Source of the DNA: Litsea cubeba
Lineage: Eukaryota > Streptophyta > Magnoliopsida > Laurales > Lauraceae
NCBI GenBank assembly: GCA_012931725.1
Contig: CM022946.1
Span: forward strand, 57,745,502 to 57,809,501
Direction: 5' to 3'
Length of the DNA stretch: 64,000 bases
Below, piece after piece: positions 10,511 through 21,744 of this stretch. Under the pieces are notes generated by a model. It was not told the DNA's origin, searched no databases, and was given only the letters and a program-made list of their open reading frames with translations. Position numbers and translations under genes: made by a program. Position 1 is the first letter of the stretch, and each line of letters begins with the position of its first letter.

Positions 10511-11524
10511 CCCTTTGGAGGGTACGAAGAGGTGGAGATCTGACGATCTAAATGGACCCTTTGAATCATGGTTTTGCAAGCAGGTGTTGGCGGGGGAGGA
10601 GGAGGCATAGAATGCTGTTGGCCGTGGAGGGCGAGCGCTGAGGGTTTCGGGGGTTTTGCTGTCGGACAGAGCGCGGGAGGGGAAAAAAAGTGGGAATGTT
10701 TCGAGGGTTTGGGAGGTAAAAGGTCTTTAGCCACCGATACTCGCGGTCGCTAATAATACTCTTTCCGACTTGTTGCAGTCGCCAACTTTTTCTTTCGCCA
10801 ATAGTCATTTCTCTAGTAGTGGATTATAAGTATTAATACTAGATTTATGTTTGTATATTGTTCGTAGATCTCCATTAACTTGTTAATCATTTTAGTTAAG
10901 TTCTTGTTTTAAATTATGTATTTCAATTTAAATCATGTTTTCATTCTATTCAAATTATACATATGACCTGTATGTTAAATACCTAAATTGATCGCCTGCT
11001 AGACTGTCGTGTCTGACTTTTTTTTAACTTGTGTCTAGCTACAAGCTTCGATACCTTTGAGGAGCGTGCGGAGGACGCAGTTGTGCCGCAGCCAGTTAGA
11101 GGGTAGCGACCCGATGATGTCATCTGGACATCAGGTGAAGTCATGAGTCATGGAACATCTTTTGGGAGGAATATTGTCTTCTGTTGTTTTTTTTGGGATG
11201 TATTGGCCTTTGTCGGCCTCCTCCTTTTGGGATGTAAATTTTAACTCACTTTTGTGTTAACTTAAACTAAATCTGCTATGGGAATGCTACAGGTTACATT
11301 TCTTCCTTTAAAATTATGTCATATGATTTTATGTATGATTAGTGTGATTTGCTATACGATTTTGCAAACTTAATCATGTGTATTGTCTTGGAATCCACAC
11401 CGCGGAGACATGTGGAAAATTGCACACGTGGACGATAAATTATTCCTCGTTTCGCGTGTTCACCGCCGCGATATTCCCATATTAGGGACCGTCTTTGTCC
11501 TAAACTTAGACCGGGGTCGCGACA

Positions 11525-12533
11525 CTATTTCATGCAATTGCTTGATTATCCTGATTTGATCGGGCTAGTGACGTGACCACCCATGCTTATCCACCTTTGC
11601 GACAACAAGATAGGCCCTATCAAACACTGCCAAAGAGTAAGTATTCCTGAACATACATACATCCCAGCCTTATCATGGGAGAATTCTCTACCATTCTTAG
11701 CTGTAAGATGCCCAAATTGTTTACTTTTGGTTTATGGTACTAGGGACCACTATGACAGAGGGGATCACAATAAAATGTAGTCTCCAAGACTGCCATACAC
11801 CAGATTGGGGTAAGAGATTAGGGGCTGAAGGAAGCTAAAAAAGCCTAATATCCTTTATACAATTGCCATACAGTTGTAAAAATTGCATCTCCCATTTGGG
11901 AAGATACGAAACTCAAACAATAACTTCTTTTCATCTTCCTCTGTTTACAGGTACTCCATTATTGACGAATTGGTTGCACTGTGATGAATATGGTGGTTGT
12001 TCTGTTTCAACTTCATTGGACCTGAACTTTGGCCTTATATTTGGATGCTTGATCACACTGTATCATGTGGAGCTCCTTGGTATACACTTGAATTCTAATG
12101 GAGATTGCTTGCGCAGCCCTAAAAATGTATCATATGTAGTTATGGGCACTTCGAAAATCGACAATCCAAGAGATGAGGAATCTAGGTGGCACTTTTTAGT
12201 CATTTTTTGGGTGGTGGTTGTATGTATAACAAGCCAATTGAACACAATAATGGGAGCCGAACATTTCAATAGCTTAATTATGTTAAACCATCGCATAAAA
12301 TATGAAAGCTTAATAGGTTGAAAAGAAAAATACTCCAAATACAATAGGCCATAACTTTCCTCGAGGAAAATGGTAAGGACCCAAACCCAGATTTCACCAT
12401 GTAATAATTATCTGATTATATTTAATTTCGTGTATTTATGTTGCTTAACTAATGATTAACCTCATTACATGTGATTTTTTTGTTTTTATGTGGGCCCCAT
12501 TCTGTACATTTAGAGACAATTAAGTCATTCCAT
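11525..12533. other. Unassigned sequence
   Basis: No recognisable gene. Open frames are present (for example about 150 codons on the plus strand at 11863-12321), but they show no family motif. I could not find element ends apart from those of the neighbours. Confidence 0.4.
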
Positions 12534-12538
12534 GTTTT

Positions 12539-14357
12539 TGTTGGAAATAGGGTGGGCCTCTAGGATAGGTTTCAAAAACTTTTGACCCACTTGATGCAGG
12601 GATCAACTATCCAGAAGGCTATAAAACCCAGTCCAAGATCTATGTCCTCAATCTCAGCCATCATGATCAGTAAGACAATCTATCTAAAAGATAGAAATAG
12701 CAACTAACAAGCATCCATAATAATCTACAATATGCAAGGAAGTGGATTATACATTTGGAGCTCGGTTGTGCTCTAATGGAGAAGTTGCGTCTTTCTTTGA
12801 TGATGAAACGCTTTCACTAATCAAATAGGAATCTCCAAGACCTCTTGATCTTCCACGCTATGACCCGTATCAGATTCTCCTTTTTCTCAAGAAGATGGTG
12901 GGATCTCCAAGAGAAAACTACTAGGAACTCTAGGGAGGAACTAGAAAGAGAACTAGAAGAGGGAAGAGAGGAAAAACGTGCAACTCTTACACTCTAAAGG
13001 GGCTGGGCGTGAATCCCAATAACGGAACTATTCATGGGCGTCCAACACCCCTTTTTCCTTCTCTATTTATAGCTTTTGCAAGCCTCACTTACTAATTTCT
13101 ATTAGAAGTCTTACTTCCAAACAATTAGTAACTATCTCTTCTTAATTAAAATAGAAGTCTTACTTCCATTAATCAATTAGTAACTTACCATATCATAATT
13201 AGAAGTCTCACTTCAAATATGATTAATAACTTTCCAATTCCTTTCTAATTAAAATAGAAGTCTTACTTCTACTAAAATTAGTAAGCCTACTATTATCACT
13301 ATTAGAAGTCTTACTTCAAATAGAAATAGTAACTTTCCTTTGAGAGTTCAACTAGAATTAGATACTTTCTAATAATTGGGCTAGCGTGGGGACCACTAGG
13401 GATTCCTTAGAAAGCTGGCTCCAACTGGGACACGCGACCCCACATCTCATGTGTAATCCGGGCCCACGGTTAATTGCAAATAACTCCACTATATAAATAC
13501 AATTGAACTCCAGTCTTAGGAATATTACATAGAAGACTCTAAACTTCCACATTACCACAAGTAGACCCCTCTATCAATATCCATGGATCAATTGGACTTG
13601 TCTTCCAAACTAGATCCATATCTTATTATCCTTGAGCCCCAATTAATTATAATGATCAATGGTACCTTTCCAATTAACTCTTAATCGAAATGGGTGCGCA
13701 CTTACCAATGAAAAATCCATTAATTGGCACAAGGGGATATTAGAGATAGATTCCATCTTGACCATTGAATGTTCCCACAGCTCTACTACCACGTACCCAA
13801 ATCACCGAGGTGTTGACCTACAGTTGGCCTCACTCATTGGTGACTCAAAGCAAATGAATAGATAAAAACTTGAGTTCATTAATGTCTCAGGATTGAGAGC
13901 CTATTGCTAGGGAATTATGAGAGCAGACATTAAAGTAAAGACGGTGTTTATAAGGTGCTTCTCATGGTCCTTCAATACATCCAATGTACCAGCACTATGA
14001 TCCAGAATCTTCCATTCTGATGATCGAGACAAATCATACTATCTCATAGTGATAAAAGTACTGCAACATTGTCAGTATGAGATGTCCAGTCTCATCACTG
14101 GTTGTGATAATATTTAAGTATAAGATTTGCCACACATGTCTCCCGTATCTGGATCTCATCCATACACATGTGTTACATCTAATATACTTGTGGACTCCGG
14201 TTCATCTCATGAACCATCATGTCATTCGTATTGGTTATGTGCAAGTATATAATAAATCACCATTCATCTCATGAAATGAAAGCATGAATATACTGATAAA
14301 TAAAGAAATTAATCAATTTATTATATCATCTACTGGATTGAGTCCATAAAACTAACA
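12539..14357 (-). mobile_element. Solo LTR (1819 bp) with perfect TSD GTTTT
   Basis: The segment starts TGTTGGAAATAG and ends ACTAACA. It is flanked by GTTTT at 12534-12538 and 14358-14362, a perfect 5-bp target duplication. There is no internal domain, so an older element probably collapsed by LTR-LTR recombination. Orientation is inferred from a TATA-like GCTATAAATAGAGAAGG on the minus strand near 13060-13075. A degenerate array of about 55-bp units with the core AGAAGTCTTACTTC lies at 13098-13340. The end sequence TGTTAGTTTTATGGACTC on the minus strand resembles copia LTR starts. Confidence 0.8.
13098..13340. repeat. Degenerate tandem array, AGAAGTCTTACTTC core
   Basis: About five imperfect units of roughly 50-60 bp, each holding the near-palindrome TAGAAGTCTTACTTC followed by an ATTAGTAACT-like segment. 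In the minus orientation they lie just upstream of the TATA-like box of this LTR, a position where promoter or enhancer repeats are found in plant LTRs. Confidence 0.7.
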
Positions 14358-14362
14358 GTTTT

Positions 14363-14825
14363 TGTGTGTGATAATGGGTTATGATTTTGTGTTCATCTTG
14401 ATATTCTCTCCCAACCAGGATTATTTAGTGATTCAAAATCTTAGAGTCATGTTCTGTGCATAAAACCTCATGATGTCAAGAAATAAATTTGGCCATGAAA
14501 CCCACCCTGTGGGCCTATTCTTTTACTAGAATTTAGAAAATTCATGTTGGAAGAATAAATTTTATTTCTCTAAAAGCTATCCCCTTGGGTGGAATTCTTT
14601 ATTAATCCTCCTCTTGCCTGGTGCATCAAAAAAAGCTTGGGGCTGGAATTCGAGCGGTTAGAATTGAGAATTCTATTGGAGAAACATGGAATTCTAAAAT
14701 ACCAAGGGTACAACCATCACATCATTGTCCAGATATCCGCAACATAAAAAATTCCTATCAAGAGATTTTCCAAAGAAACGGATCTATGAAATTTGTCCAA
14801 CTCCATGTTGATATAGTTATTGATT
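14363..14825. other. Unassigned sequence
   Basis: AT-rich sequence with no supported gene and no repeated structure that I can recognise. Confidence 0.4.
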
Positions 14826-15369
14826 TGTAATGCCCCTATCCTCAATTAGGAGGATTAGTGTTTAATACTCAGAAATAAAGTTCGTTAATTGAGCTTAGTA
14901 GCTTAACACGTTAGTTTTAGTATTAAGAATAATTATAGTAAGTTTTGGGGTGTAGGATTGAGTTTGAAGGTAGTAGGGGGTACTTTGTAATTTTCGAAAA
15001 CCAAGTTGGGTTAGATGCAAATTCAAAAAACTTAGTGTAGCTAGGTGTATTGGATAGTCCTCATTATGCGCATCATCTTTCATGTTGGGTTTGTCGCAAT
15101 CCGACGGCCCAAAACCATCCAAAGGCTCATTTTTATTTGTCTCAAGCCCATTTTGTAAATTCCGGATACTTTATCCACAAAACTACGAGATTCGGCAGGC
15201 ATGGGCCAAGGTGGCAGATCCAGTTAAAAGCCCATCAACAGCCAAAGAACACCCAGGATACAACGGACTCCACCATTCCCATATCGGAAATACCCAGGTC
15301 CAGATCGACCCTGGGCTTATAAGTCAAACCCCCTCTTAACTCAACACGACGCTTTTTAAAGTCGTGCGG

Positions 15370-15454
15370 CTCCGAATCCCGTAAGAACTCTAGTGTTAAG
15401 CTTGCTCATAAGAAAGGAGTATAGGGATGGGTGACTGCTTGGGAAGTCCTCGTG
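15370..15454 (+). other. 5S rRNA-like region of first Cassandra LTR
   Basis: The order GTAAGAACTC, GTTAAGCTTGCTC, GGGATGGGTGACTGCTTGGG and AAGTCCTCGTG follows the internal promoter half of plant 5S rRNA (box A, intermediate element, box C). Several substitutions separate it from a functional gene, so it is retrotransposon sequence, not an rRNA gene. Confidence 0.85.
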
Positions 15455-15513
15455 CGCGCGCACGTGGGCCAAAGTAGATAATATCATGTTGAATTAGATG
15501 GGGCTTTGACAAT

Positions 15514-15525
15514 TGGTATCAGAGC
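15514..15525 (+). promoter_or_regulatory. Primer binding site (tRNA-iMet), Cassandra
   Basis: TGGTATCAGAGC is complementary to the 3' end of initiator tRNA-Met and lies 2 bp after the LTR end, as required for minus-strand priming. Confidence 0.85.
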
Positions 15526-15750
15526 CGATGATGGATTTATTTTCTGTGGGAGAGAGTGTGAGATTCAGCAGGCTTTGGGCAAGGTGGCATATTCGGTTAA
15601 AAATCCGGTGCGCTCATCACCCACCAAAATAACACCTGGGATATAAGGGACTCCACCATCCCCACATCGGAAATATCCATGTCCTGACCCTGGGCTTACA
15701 AGTCAAACCCCGTCTTAATTCAACATGACGCGTTTTAAAGTCGTGCACTT

Positions 15751-15813
15751 TGAATCTTGTAAGAACTCCGGAGTTTTGCGTGCTTGGGCAAGATCAATAC
15801 TAGGATGGGTGAC
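15751..15813 (+). other. 5S rRNA-like region of second Cassandra LTR (truncated)
   Basis: GTAAGAACTCCGGAGTTTTG, then GCGTGCTTGGGCAAGA and TACTAGGATGGGTGAC, are closer to plant 5S rRNA than the first copy. The sequence breaks off in box C and passes into unrelated DNA. Confidence 0.85.
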
Positions 15814-16694
15814 AAAAGCCTAGAGTACTCCTTCATATTCTCCCTTTACCTCACTTCACTACCCTTTCTCCTCTACTCACTCTACTTCCTTTCATTTTTT
15901 CTCTCCCAAGCTCAAGTCTCACAAGGATTTCAAGCCAAGACAAGCCTCCCCCAAGCTCCAAGACCTTCATCATCATCTTCCTCCACTTCCTCCTTTTTCG
16001 CTTACTAGGTAAGCAACTTTCCCAAATCTTATATAGAGCTCATCAATACATGTTAAGATTATGCATCCATGACTTAGAGGTGTTTTTCTTCTTTTTGGCA
16101 TGTAGAATTGAGCTCCTAAGCTTTGTTTGATGTGGGATTATCTTTATGAGGCAAAGGACTTGGAAACACTAGGCACCAAAAAGGGGATTTTCTTTTTTGC
16201 AAACAAGTACGTGAAGACAAGTGAGTAAATGCTATTAACATGATGAATATGCTTTGAAAGTTTGATTCCATACTTTTACTCATGTAGACACCCTATTTAA
16301 AGCTCATTTATGTTGGTTGTTAGGGTTCGTGATGAGCATTAATAGTGTTTGATGTTATGTCCTCTAAAATGCTAGATGGGTATAGCAAATAGGTGTATTG
16401 GACTGCCCTCAGAATGATGTATTAGAAGCCCCCATTTGAGGTATGGGAGAAGGTCCCCTTGAAACCCATCTCGAACCCTAAGATGCTTAATTTTTAAAGT
16501 TTACGGCTAGCTGTGAAGGAGCCACAACGATCCCTAAGATTCAAAAGAGGTTGACCGTAGATTGCACTACGATTAGGCCTACCTACGGCTAGTTGCGGAA
16601 TGGTCACGGCTATCCTTAAGCCCTCTTTATTTGAGACTTATTATAGATCCTAAAACCATGTTTGATAGGGCTTGGGCCTTGGTGAGCATACAGC

Positions 16695-19288
16695 TGATGG
16701 ACCACGCTTTTTGCGGCTCGACGCTACCGAGGTCGGCGGAACGTGAGAGTTAGTGGGGTACGACCCTTTTGCGCTCGGAGGGCAAAGTGAGCATCAACAT
16801 TTTTTATATGGGTGTGCAAGATTTTCTACTCTACTTGGAATTGCAAGTGGTGGTCCGGAGATCCACCTTCGCAAGTAGAAAAGGAAATCAACTTCGTTCA
16901 AGTTTTCATTGCACATATAAAGAAATGAGACATGTTTTTGAAATGCCGTGAAAGGCGATTTCATTTGTTTTGCCGTAAAAGACGATGTTTGTCGTGAAAG
17001 GCGATTTTTGACATTTATAGCCGATTTACAATTCTTATCAATAGTGAAAGACAAGAGTTGTGGTTTTCTTGTCTCTTTAAACATTATAACATATAATAAA
17101 AAAATAAGAAAAAGGAATCTAACTTCTCAGGAGATTGTGAAGACTCGTTCAGATTGACGGTCGCAAGCCATGTGTGGACTTCGCCATCATCCATGCAGAT
17201 GAGAATAGAGGATGCTCTTGATTCCCTTGGCTCGGCTTAACCTGAGATTCTTAGAGGACAAAGACCAAGAGGAGGTCCTATGTCTAATAAAAAGCTAAGT
17301 AGACGGGCTAAAAAGCCACGTCTAAGCCATTGGAGGCAGAAGGAGAAGGCAAAGGGCCTTGGGGGGGAGTGCCCCTCAAGATACTTTAGTCACCTTGTAG
17401 TAGTGGTCGATGTAGAACTTCAGCAGAGTTTTCTCTTTTCTTTCTCTTGGATTTCGATCAATTTTTTTGGACCGATTCTTCTTGGAATGCTCTCCTTTTA
17501 TAGGCCTTTAGTAGCCATTTACTAGGGTTTATGGGCTTTTAATAAATTAAAGCCACATAACGGGAGGAGTTACAATTTTTAATTAATTCATTTTATAACT
17601 CCTTTTCCTTAGCTTCTGATTGGCCAATGGAGAATTAAGAGCCTTTAATCGCCTTTAAGCTCTATGATGGGAGGAGTTTCATGGTTCAAATGCCATGATT
17701 GCTTTGATTTGTAACTCATTTTTCCTTACTTTTGATTGGGCCGTCCGAAATTATAAGTTAATGACCGCATTATGTTGCCATAATGGGTCAATTAACAGTA
17801 TTAAGTGGTCGCCAAGTCACTTGAAGAGTCGCGGGCCGTGCCGCATCCTTTGGGATTCTTCTTGCGATGATCATCAATGGATCTACATGCCGATCTACAT
17901 CGAATGACCATGCAACTTCAAACATTGATTGCTACCAGTGGGCCGGTGCCACCTGTCCTGTCGATTTCTCAATCGATTATGCAAAAAGTGCACTATCTTG
18001 GTCTACCAATTGTCGATCAACGATGATTTGATACTCTCGAAGATGGACCCGTGATGTTGACGAAGACCGATGAATTTGGTGCCTCAAAAGTCAGAATTTT
18101 GGAAAACCACAGGGGCTGAAAATCTCGAAACGCGAAAAGGAACCGAAAAAAGCCCCTTCGGCGGAAATTCGGCGCCCTGGATTTTCAGGGCAGCCTGTGA
18201 CCATGCACCCAGGGTCGCCGGTGACCATGAGGCAGGGTCGCCGGTGACCATGGGCCATGGTCACGGCACCATGGGGACTTGGTCCCTTTTGGTCGCCGAT
18301 TTTCGGCCTTTCTTTTCAGTTTTTCCGATTCTTTTTTCTTCTGTATTTTTTCTGACATTTTGTACATTTATTGGCTTGATTTTCCTATAGAAAACTTGAT
18401 GAGAATCCTTGCATATCAGAGTGCAAAGTTTCTAATTTTCCGGGAAAGCCGAAGACTTTGTCGCGTAGAGCTGTCAATTTGTTGTCAGAAGCCAAAACTG
18501 GGTCAAACGATATCGGAATGACCGTGATTTGAGGTGAAGCCTCCTGAGCAGTAAATCAGACCAACTATAGGCTTTTATTTCAGTTTTGAAGCCGTGCGGG
18601 GTCCTGTCGCCAGTAGACTTCGCGGGGAAGATCGATGTCGCGCTCTGATGTGCGGTCAACCAATGTCCGATTGACCTGAAATTTGATAGGGAGCCTATTG
18701 GAGTCATTTTGAGATGATCCATTAGCTTTTATTTGGAAACCATGTCCCGGGGAGCTTCGCCACCGGGAGGCTTGATTTAGCTTCCGGGAGTCAAAGTCTG
18801 GTCAAATGTTATCAAAATGACCTGAAACTTGACATGTAACCCTTTGTAAGCATTTTGAGGCAGCCCATGTTCTCTGTTTGATGAGTAATGGCCTCGGTGG
18901 CTCATGCCGCCGAGAGGCTTGATTTTGCTGCTCGAGGGTTGATGTAGGGTCAAACGTTGTCGGTTTGACTCGGAACTTAGAATGGAGCCTTTTGGAGGTC
19001 TTTTGAGACCATCCACAGGCTCTGATCAAAGATTTGATGTCTTCGACACTGTCGCCGCCATGAGCTCTTGTTCAGTTGCTGGAGGAGTGAAGTTAGGCCA
19101 AATAATTTTGAAATGACCCAAAACTTTATGTGTACTCCTCTCTTGGTTATCTTGAAGGATCTTACAATTTTTGTTTGATTCTGATAAGATTTTTTTTTTT
19201 TAAGTAGCATTGCCTGTTTGTGGTGGGCTGCGGCTTCACGTAGCTTTTTTGATCTTGAAGAGGCAAAGTGACATTTTTAGTGTGAACA
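16695..19288 (-). mobile_element. Solo LTR (2594 bp) of a Tat-like gypsy family
   Basis: On the minus strand it starts TGTTCACAC at 19288 and ends CCATCA at 16695. Flanks are ACAGC (16690-16694) and ACGGC (19289-19293), a 5-bp duplication with one mismatch. It aligns in inverted orientation with the LTR at 25605-31293 once that copy's nested insertion is removed (both about 2.6 kb), and a fragment recurs at 21745-22500. A TATA-like CCTATAAAAGGAGAGC lies on the minus strand near 17490-17505. The sequence between the duplicated flanks reads continuously in its surroundings (repeated CTAGCCATG-type motifs on both sides), supporting a clean insertion followed by LTR recombination. Confidence 0.8.
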
Positions 19289-19293
19289 ACGGC

Positions 19294-21744
19294 TAGCCAT
19301 GCAGCTAGCTGTAGAAGCCCCATGGCTAGCTGTAAGACCCGACAACTGATAGTTTTTCAATTATGTCTCAGGGTTACTGCTCATCATGAGAGTTGCGACT
19401 GACAAAGCCACACTTATGGTAACCTTACGGTTAGCCATGCAGATAGCCATAGAGACCCCACAACTAGCCATAGGAAGGCTTTTGGCTAACCGTAGGCCAT
19501 TTTCTAGGATTTTGAGTTTTAGACATTGGAGTCCTTATCCCTAGAATCATGACCCTTAGCCTAGGTAATTGATGAATATTACTAATCGTAACCCTAAGTG
19601 CAAGGCTGCAATGTAGTAATAACTCGGTGAAGTCCGAGGTCGATCTACGGGGAGCAATTAATCACGCAAAACCTGTCATATTGGAAAACTAGTACTAAGC
19701 TAATAAAATCTATACAAATAAATCTCTACGAAACTGAATTGAAATTTAATTACAAATCCAAATTAAAAATTACAATCCCAAATAAAAATCCTAATCTAAA
19801 CACTGCAGAAACATAAAGGACAACAAACCACCTTTTGCATAAAACCAAATAAATCATGCATTAAAATAAAAATCCAATAATAACATCATTAAAAAATTAG
19901 GATAAAAAGAATTCTAGATATTCTTATTATGGAAAATTACGACGTTATATTGGCAAAATTAATAAAAAAACTATCAAAACACCGCACCAAGTGCGTATTG
20001 TCACCACCCACAAACACGTGATGTCGATCCAAGGCAGGACACGTTGACCTCACTAATTGCGTCTTTTAGATTAAAATGAACCAATAAACTAGTAATTCTC
20101 CAACATTAATCAAAACTAGCTAGAAAAAGAAATCTTTCCTTCCCTTAGATCGAATACATCAAGAAAATAGGACTTGCGCATAATCCCATCTTCAAGTCTT
20201 CAATCTTTCACCAAGGGAGAAGTAGATGGCTGGTTGATGGTGGAGCGACGATAGCAATGGCGGCGGCGTAAAAATCCAAGTGGTGGTGTGCCTTAGGGAA
20301 GGCCTTGGATGAAGTTGTGATGGAAGGAGGAGAGATGGAGAAAAATTAATGGAAAAGGGGGAGATTTTGTTGCTCGTCGTCCATGGGAGGATGAAGTTTT
20401 TTCCCAGAGTAGCACCATCAAATAAACTAATTTCCATAATAGCACCCATTTGAAAATAATACCCAAAATAGCATCCCGAGCCTACGTGGCATATCCAATC
20501 CTAATACATGTTAATAACGGTATAGGAAGAGGGGCGGAGCCACATGAGGGCCTAGGGGGGCCGAAAAATCATTTAAGATGATCAAAATGCGCCCCCCCCC
20601 CCAGAAATTTTATCAATCCAGCCCTGGTCCCCCCACAAATCCAACGCCATTTCCCAGGAAAAGGCCATTTTCCAAAAACCTTTTCAGCCCCTTTTCCAAA
20701 AGCCTATTCCCATTTCTCCATTTTCCAAAACCCAGTCCCTAACGAAGAAGAGGAAAAACCCTGTCCCTGTACCTAGCGATTAACGAAGGAGAAGAAGGAG
20801 CGGCTGGGCCTCACGCCGCCTTCCCCCTGTCCCAGCCGCAGCAGCGCCGCCTTCCCCCTTTCCCAGCCGCAGCACTGCAGCAGTGCCTCCGCCGCCGGCC
20901 CGCCACTGCCAGGTACACCTTCTGGTCCTTCCTCCATGTCTGCAAGGCGTCTTTGCCTGAATAATGAAGTTCAGTTTCAGATGGTCAAAATGTCGAATTG
21001 TTATCTTCATCTCTATTCTCTAGCTTTATCGTTGTCGAATGGAAGACCTGTGAGTGTGGGTAATTTAGTTCTTTTTGCCATAACCAATATTTCAGGCAAA
21101 TAAAGTTGCTACTTGCTAGTAATTAGAATTAAGAGAAAACTGACTTACCATTTACCAAGGATTCAATAGCTCCTATTCCCTGTGTGGCTGTGTCCTGCTT
21201 TATCACTTTTGAGAGAAGGTAGCTTAAAGATAAAAAAAAAACAATTGTTACCTTGTTTGATTAGAGTGGACTTAACTAGGTCATGTAGACCCCTTTACCG
21301 CCTTGTGATTGAGTTATAATCTTGATCATAGTGGACCTGATCATGGGTCAAGTTTGTTTGGGTCGCAGTAGAGTCTTACACAATCTAGTTTAACTTTCAA
21401 TTTGTTGATTGCTTAAAATCTAGTTCTCTTGGAATTTGACCCAACTTTACATAACCTAAGATCCATGTTGAAAATGCATCAGAACCAAAAAAGAGCCTCT
21501 TGTATCAGACGGCTTGAAATCTTAGACCTAAACTGCAGCCCCATTTGCAAATCTTAGACCTAAATCTTAGATTATGAACTGAAAACTGTGATCTGACAAT
21601 CAAGTAACCCTGGACTCAAACCACATCTTCAAACCAAAAAATTATGTATCACTAGATTGGGAAAACTAATAAGAGTTTTTGTTGAATAGTGGGGCGGACT
21701 TTTTTTACTGATTTGAGATTATTTGATTTTGGACTTATAATAAA
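19294..21744. other. Unassigned repetitive sequence
   Basis: No gene is supported. A CGGCTAGCCATG-type motif recurs at 19290-19500 and, inverted or variant, at 16500-16660. A segment near 19610-19650 resembles a widespread plant retroelement motif (GTCCGAGGTCGATCTACGGG). AGGGGCGGAGCCAC near 20530, followed by C and G runs, resembles the ends of common plant DNA transposons, but I found no partner end. Confidence 0.4.

Larger units (their letters stand above)
3690..10821. mobile_element. Non-autonomous CACTA (En/Spm) element carrying captured gene sequence
   Basis: The left end is CACTACTAGAAAAATGACT and the right end, read inverted, is CACTACTAGAGAAATGACT. The terminal inverted repeat extends over about 26 bp with three mismatches. 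Just inside the left end (3705-3960) lie many direct and inverted copies of a TTAGCGACCGCC-type motif, and a few degenerate copies sit inside the right end (10720-10800). Such subterminal repeats are the transposase-binding regions of CACTA elements. No transposase frame is recognisable. The interior contains an auxilin-related first exon, other exon-like pieces and simple repeats. The flanking triplets (TAA, GAT) do not form the usual 3-bp duplication, so one end may have changed after insertion. Confidence 0.8.
172..11524 (+). mobile_element. Composite Tekay/Del-type gypsy LTR split by three nested insertions
   Basis: The sequence starts TGTAAGACCCTGATCC at 172 and ends ACCGGGGTCGCGACA at 11524, the TG...CA ends typical of plant chromovirus (Tekay/Del) LTRs. 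Removing the hAT element (1173-1937), the solo LTR (2580-3021) and the CACTA element (3690-10821) leaves about 3.0 kb. That agrees with the related 3108-bp LTR at 27302-30409, which has matching ends and a similar internal stretch (the segment around 11060-11120 resembles the reverse complement of 27660-27760). The 5-bp flanks (CAATC at 167-171, CTATT at 11525-11529) do not match, so this may be one LTR of a degraded element rather than a clean solo LTR. The joining of the pieces is inferred from their order and end motifs. Confidence 0.5.
15184..15813 (+). mobile_element. Cassandra TRIM retrotransposon (5' LTR, 45-bp interior, truncated 3' LTR)
   Basis: Cassandra elements are tiny non-coding LTR retrotransposons whose LTRs carry 5S rRNA-like sequence with a Pol III promoter. 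Here the first LTR spans 15184-15511 and is followed by a primer binding site TGGTATCAGAGC (15514-15525) matching initiator tRNA-Met. Only about 45 bp separate it from the second LTR, which starts TGTGAGATTCAGCAGG at 15557 after a purine tract GTGGGAGAGAG. Both copies share the segment from GAGATTC to the 5S-like part. The second LTR stops at about 15813 inside the 5S-like box C region, so roughly 70 bp are missing. The first LTR starts TA instead of TG, probably by mutation. Confidence 0.85.
14826..16694 (+). mobile_element. Tekay-like LTR fragment interrupted by Cassandra
   Basis: TGTAATGCCCCTATCC at 14826 resembles the starts of the chromovirus LTRs at 172 and 44484. The pyrimidine-rich leader-like stretch at 15826-16010, which passes into a GTAAG-type sequence, resembles the leader of the LTR at 172. 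I could not find the 3' end. It may continue beyond the solo LTR at 16695-19288. Assignment is tentative. Confidence 0.35.

Noticed and set aside
10312..10734. Minus-strand frames with Cys-Val and Arg-Glu dipeptide runs
   Set aside because: The runs are translations of the TC/AC microsatellite and the region is the leader of the captured auxilin exon. No protein family fits.
11863..12321. Plus-strand frame of about 150 codons
   Set aside because: No domain, no promoter or splice context, AT-rich composition like the surroundings. Chance frame more likely than a gene.
15050..15339. Overlapping short frames before the 5S-like region
   Set aside because: They run across the Cassandra LTR boundary and are not conserved in the second LTR.
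15370..15454. 5S rRNA gene
   Set aside because: The similarity covers only the promoter half, is diverged, and lies in a Cassandra LTR followed by a primer site.
20520..20640. Possible DNA transposon end (AGGGGCGGAGCCAC)
   Set aside because: The motif is common in plant repeats, but no inverted partner or target duplication could be found.
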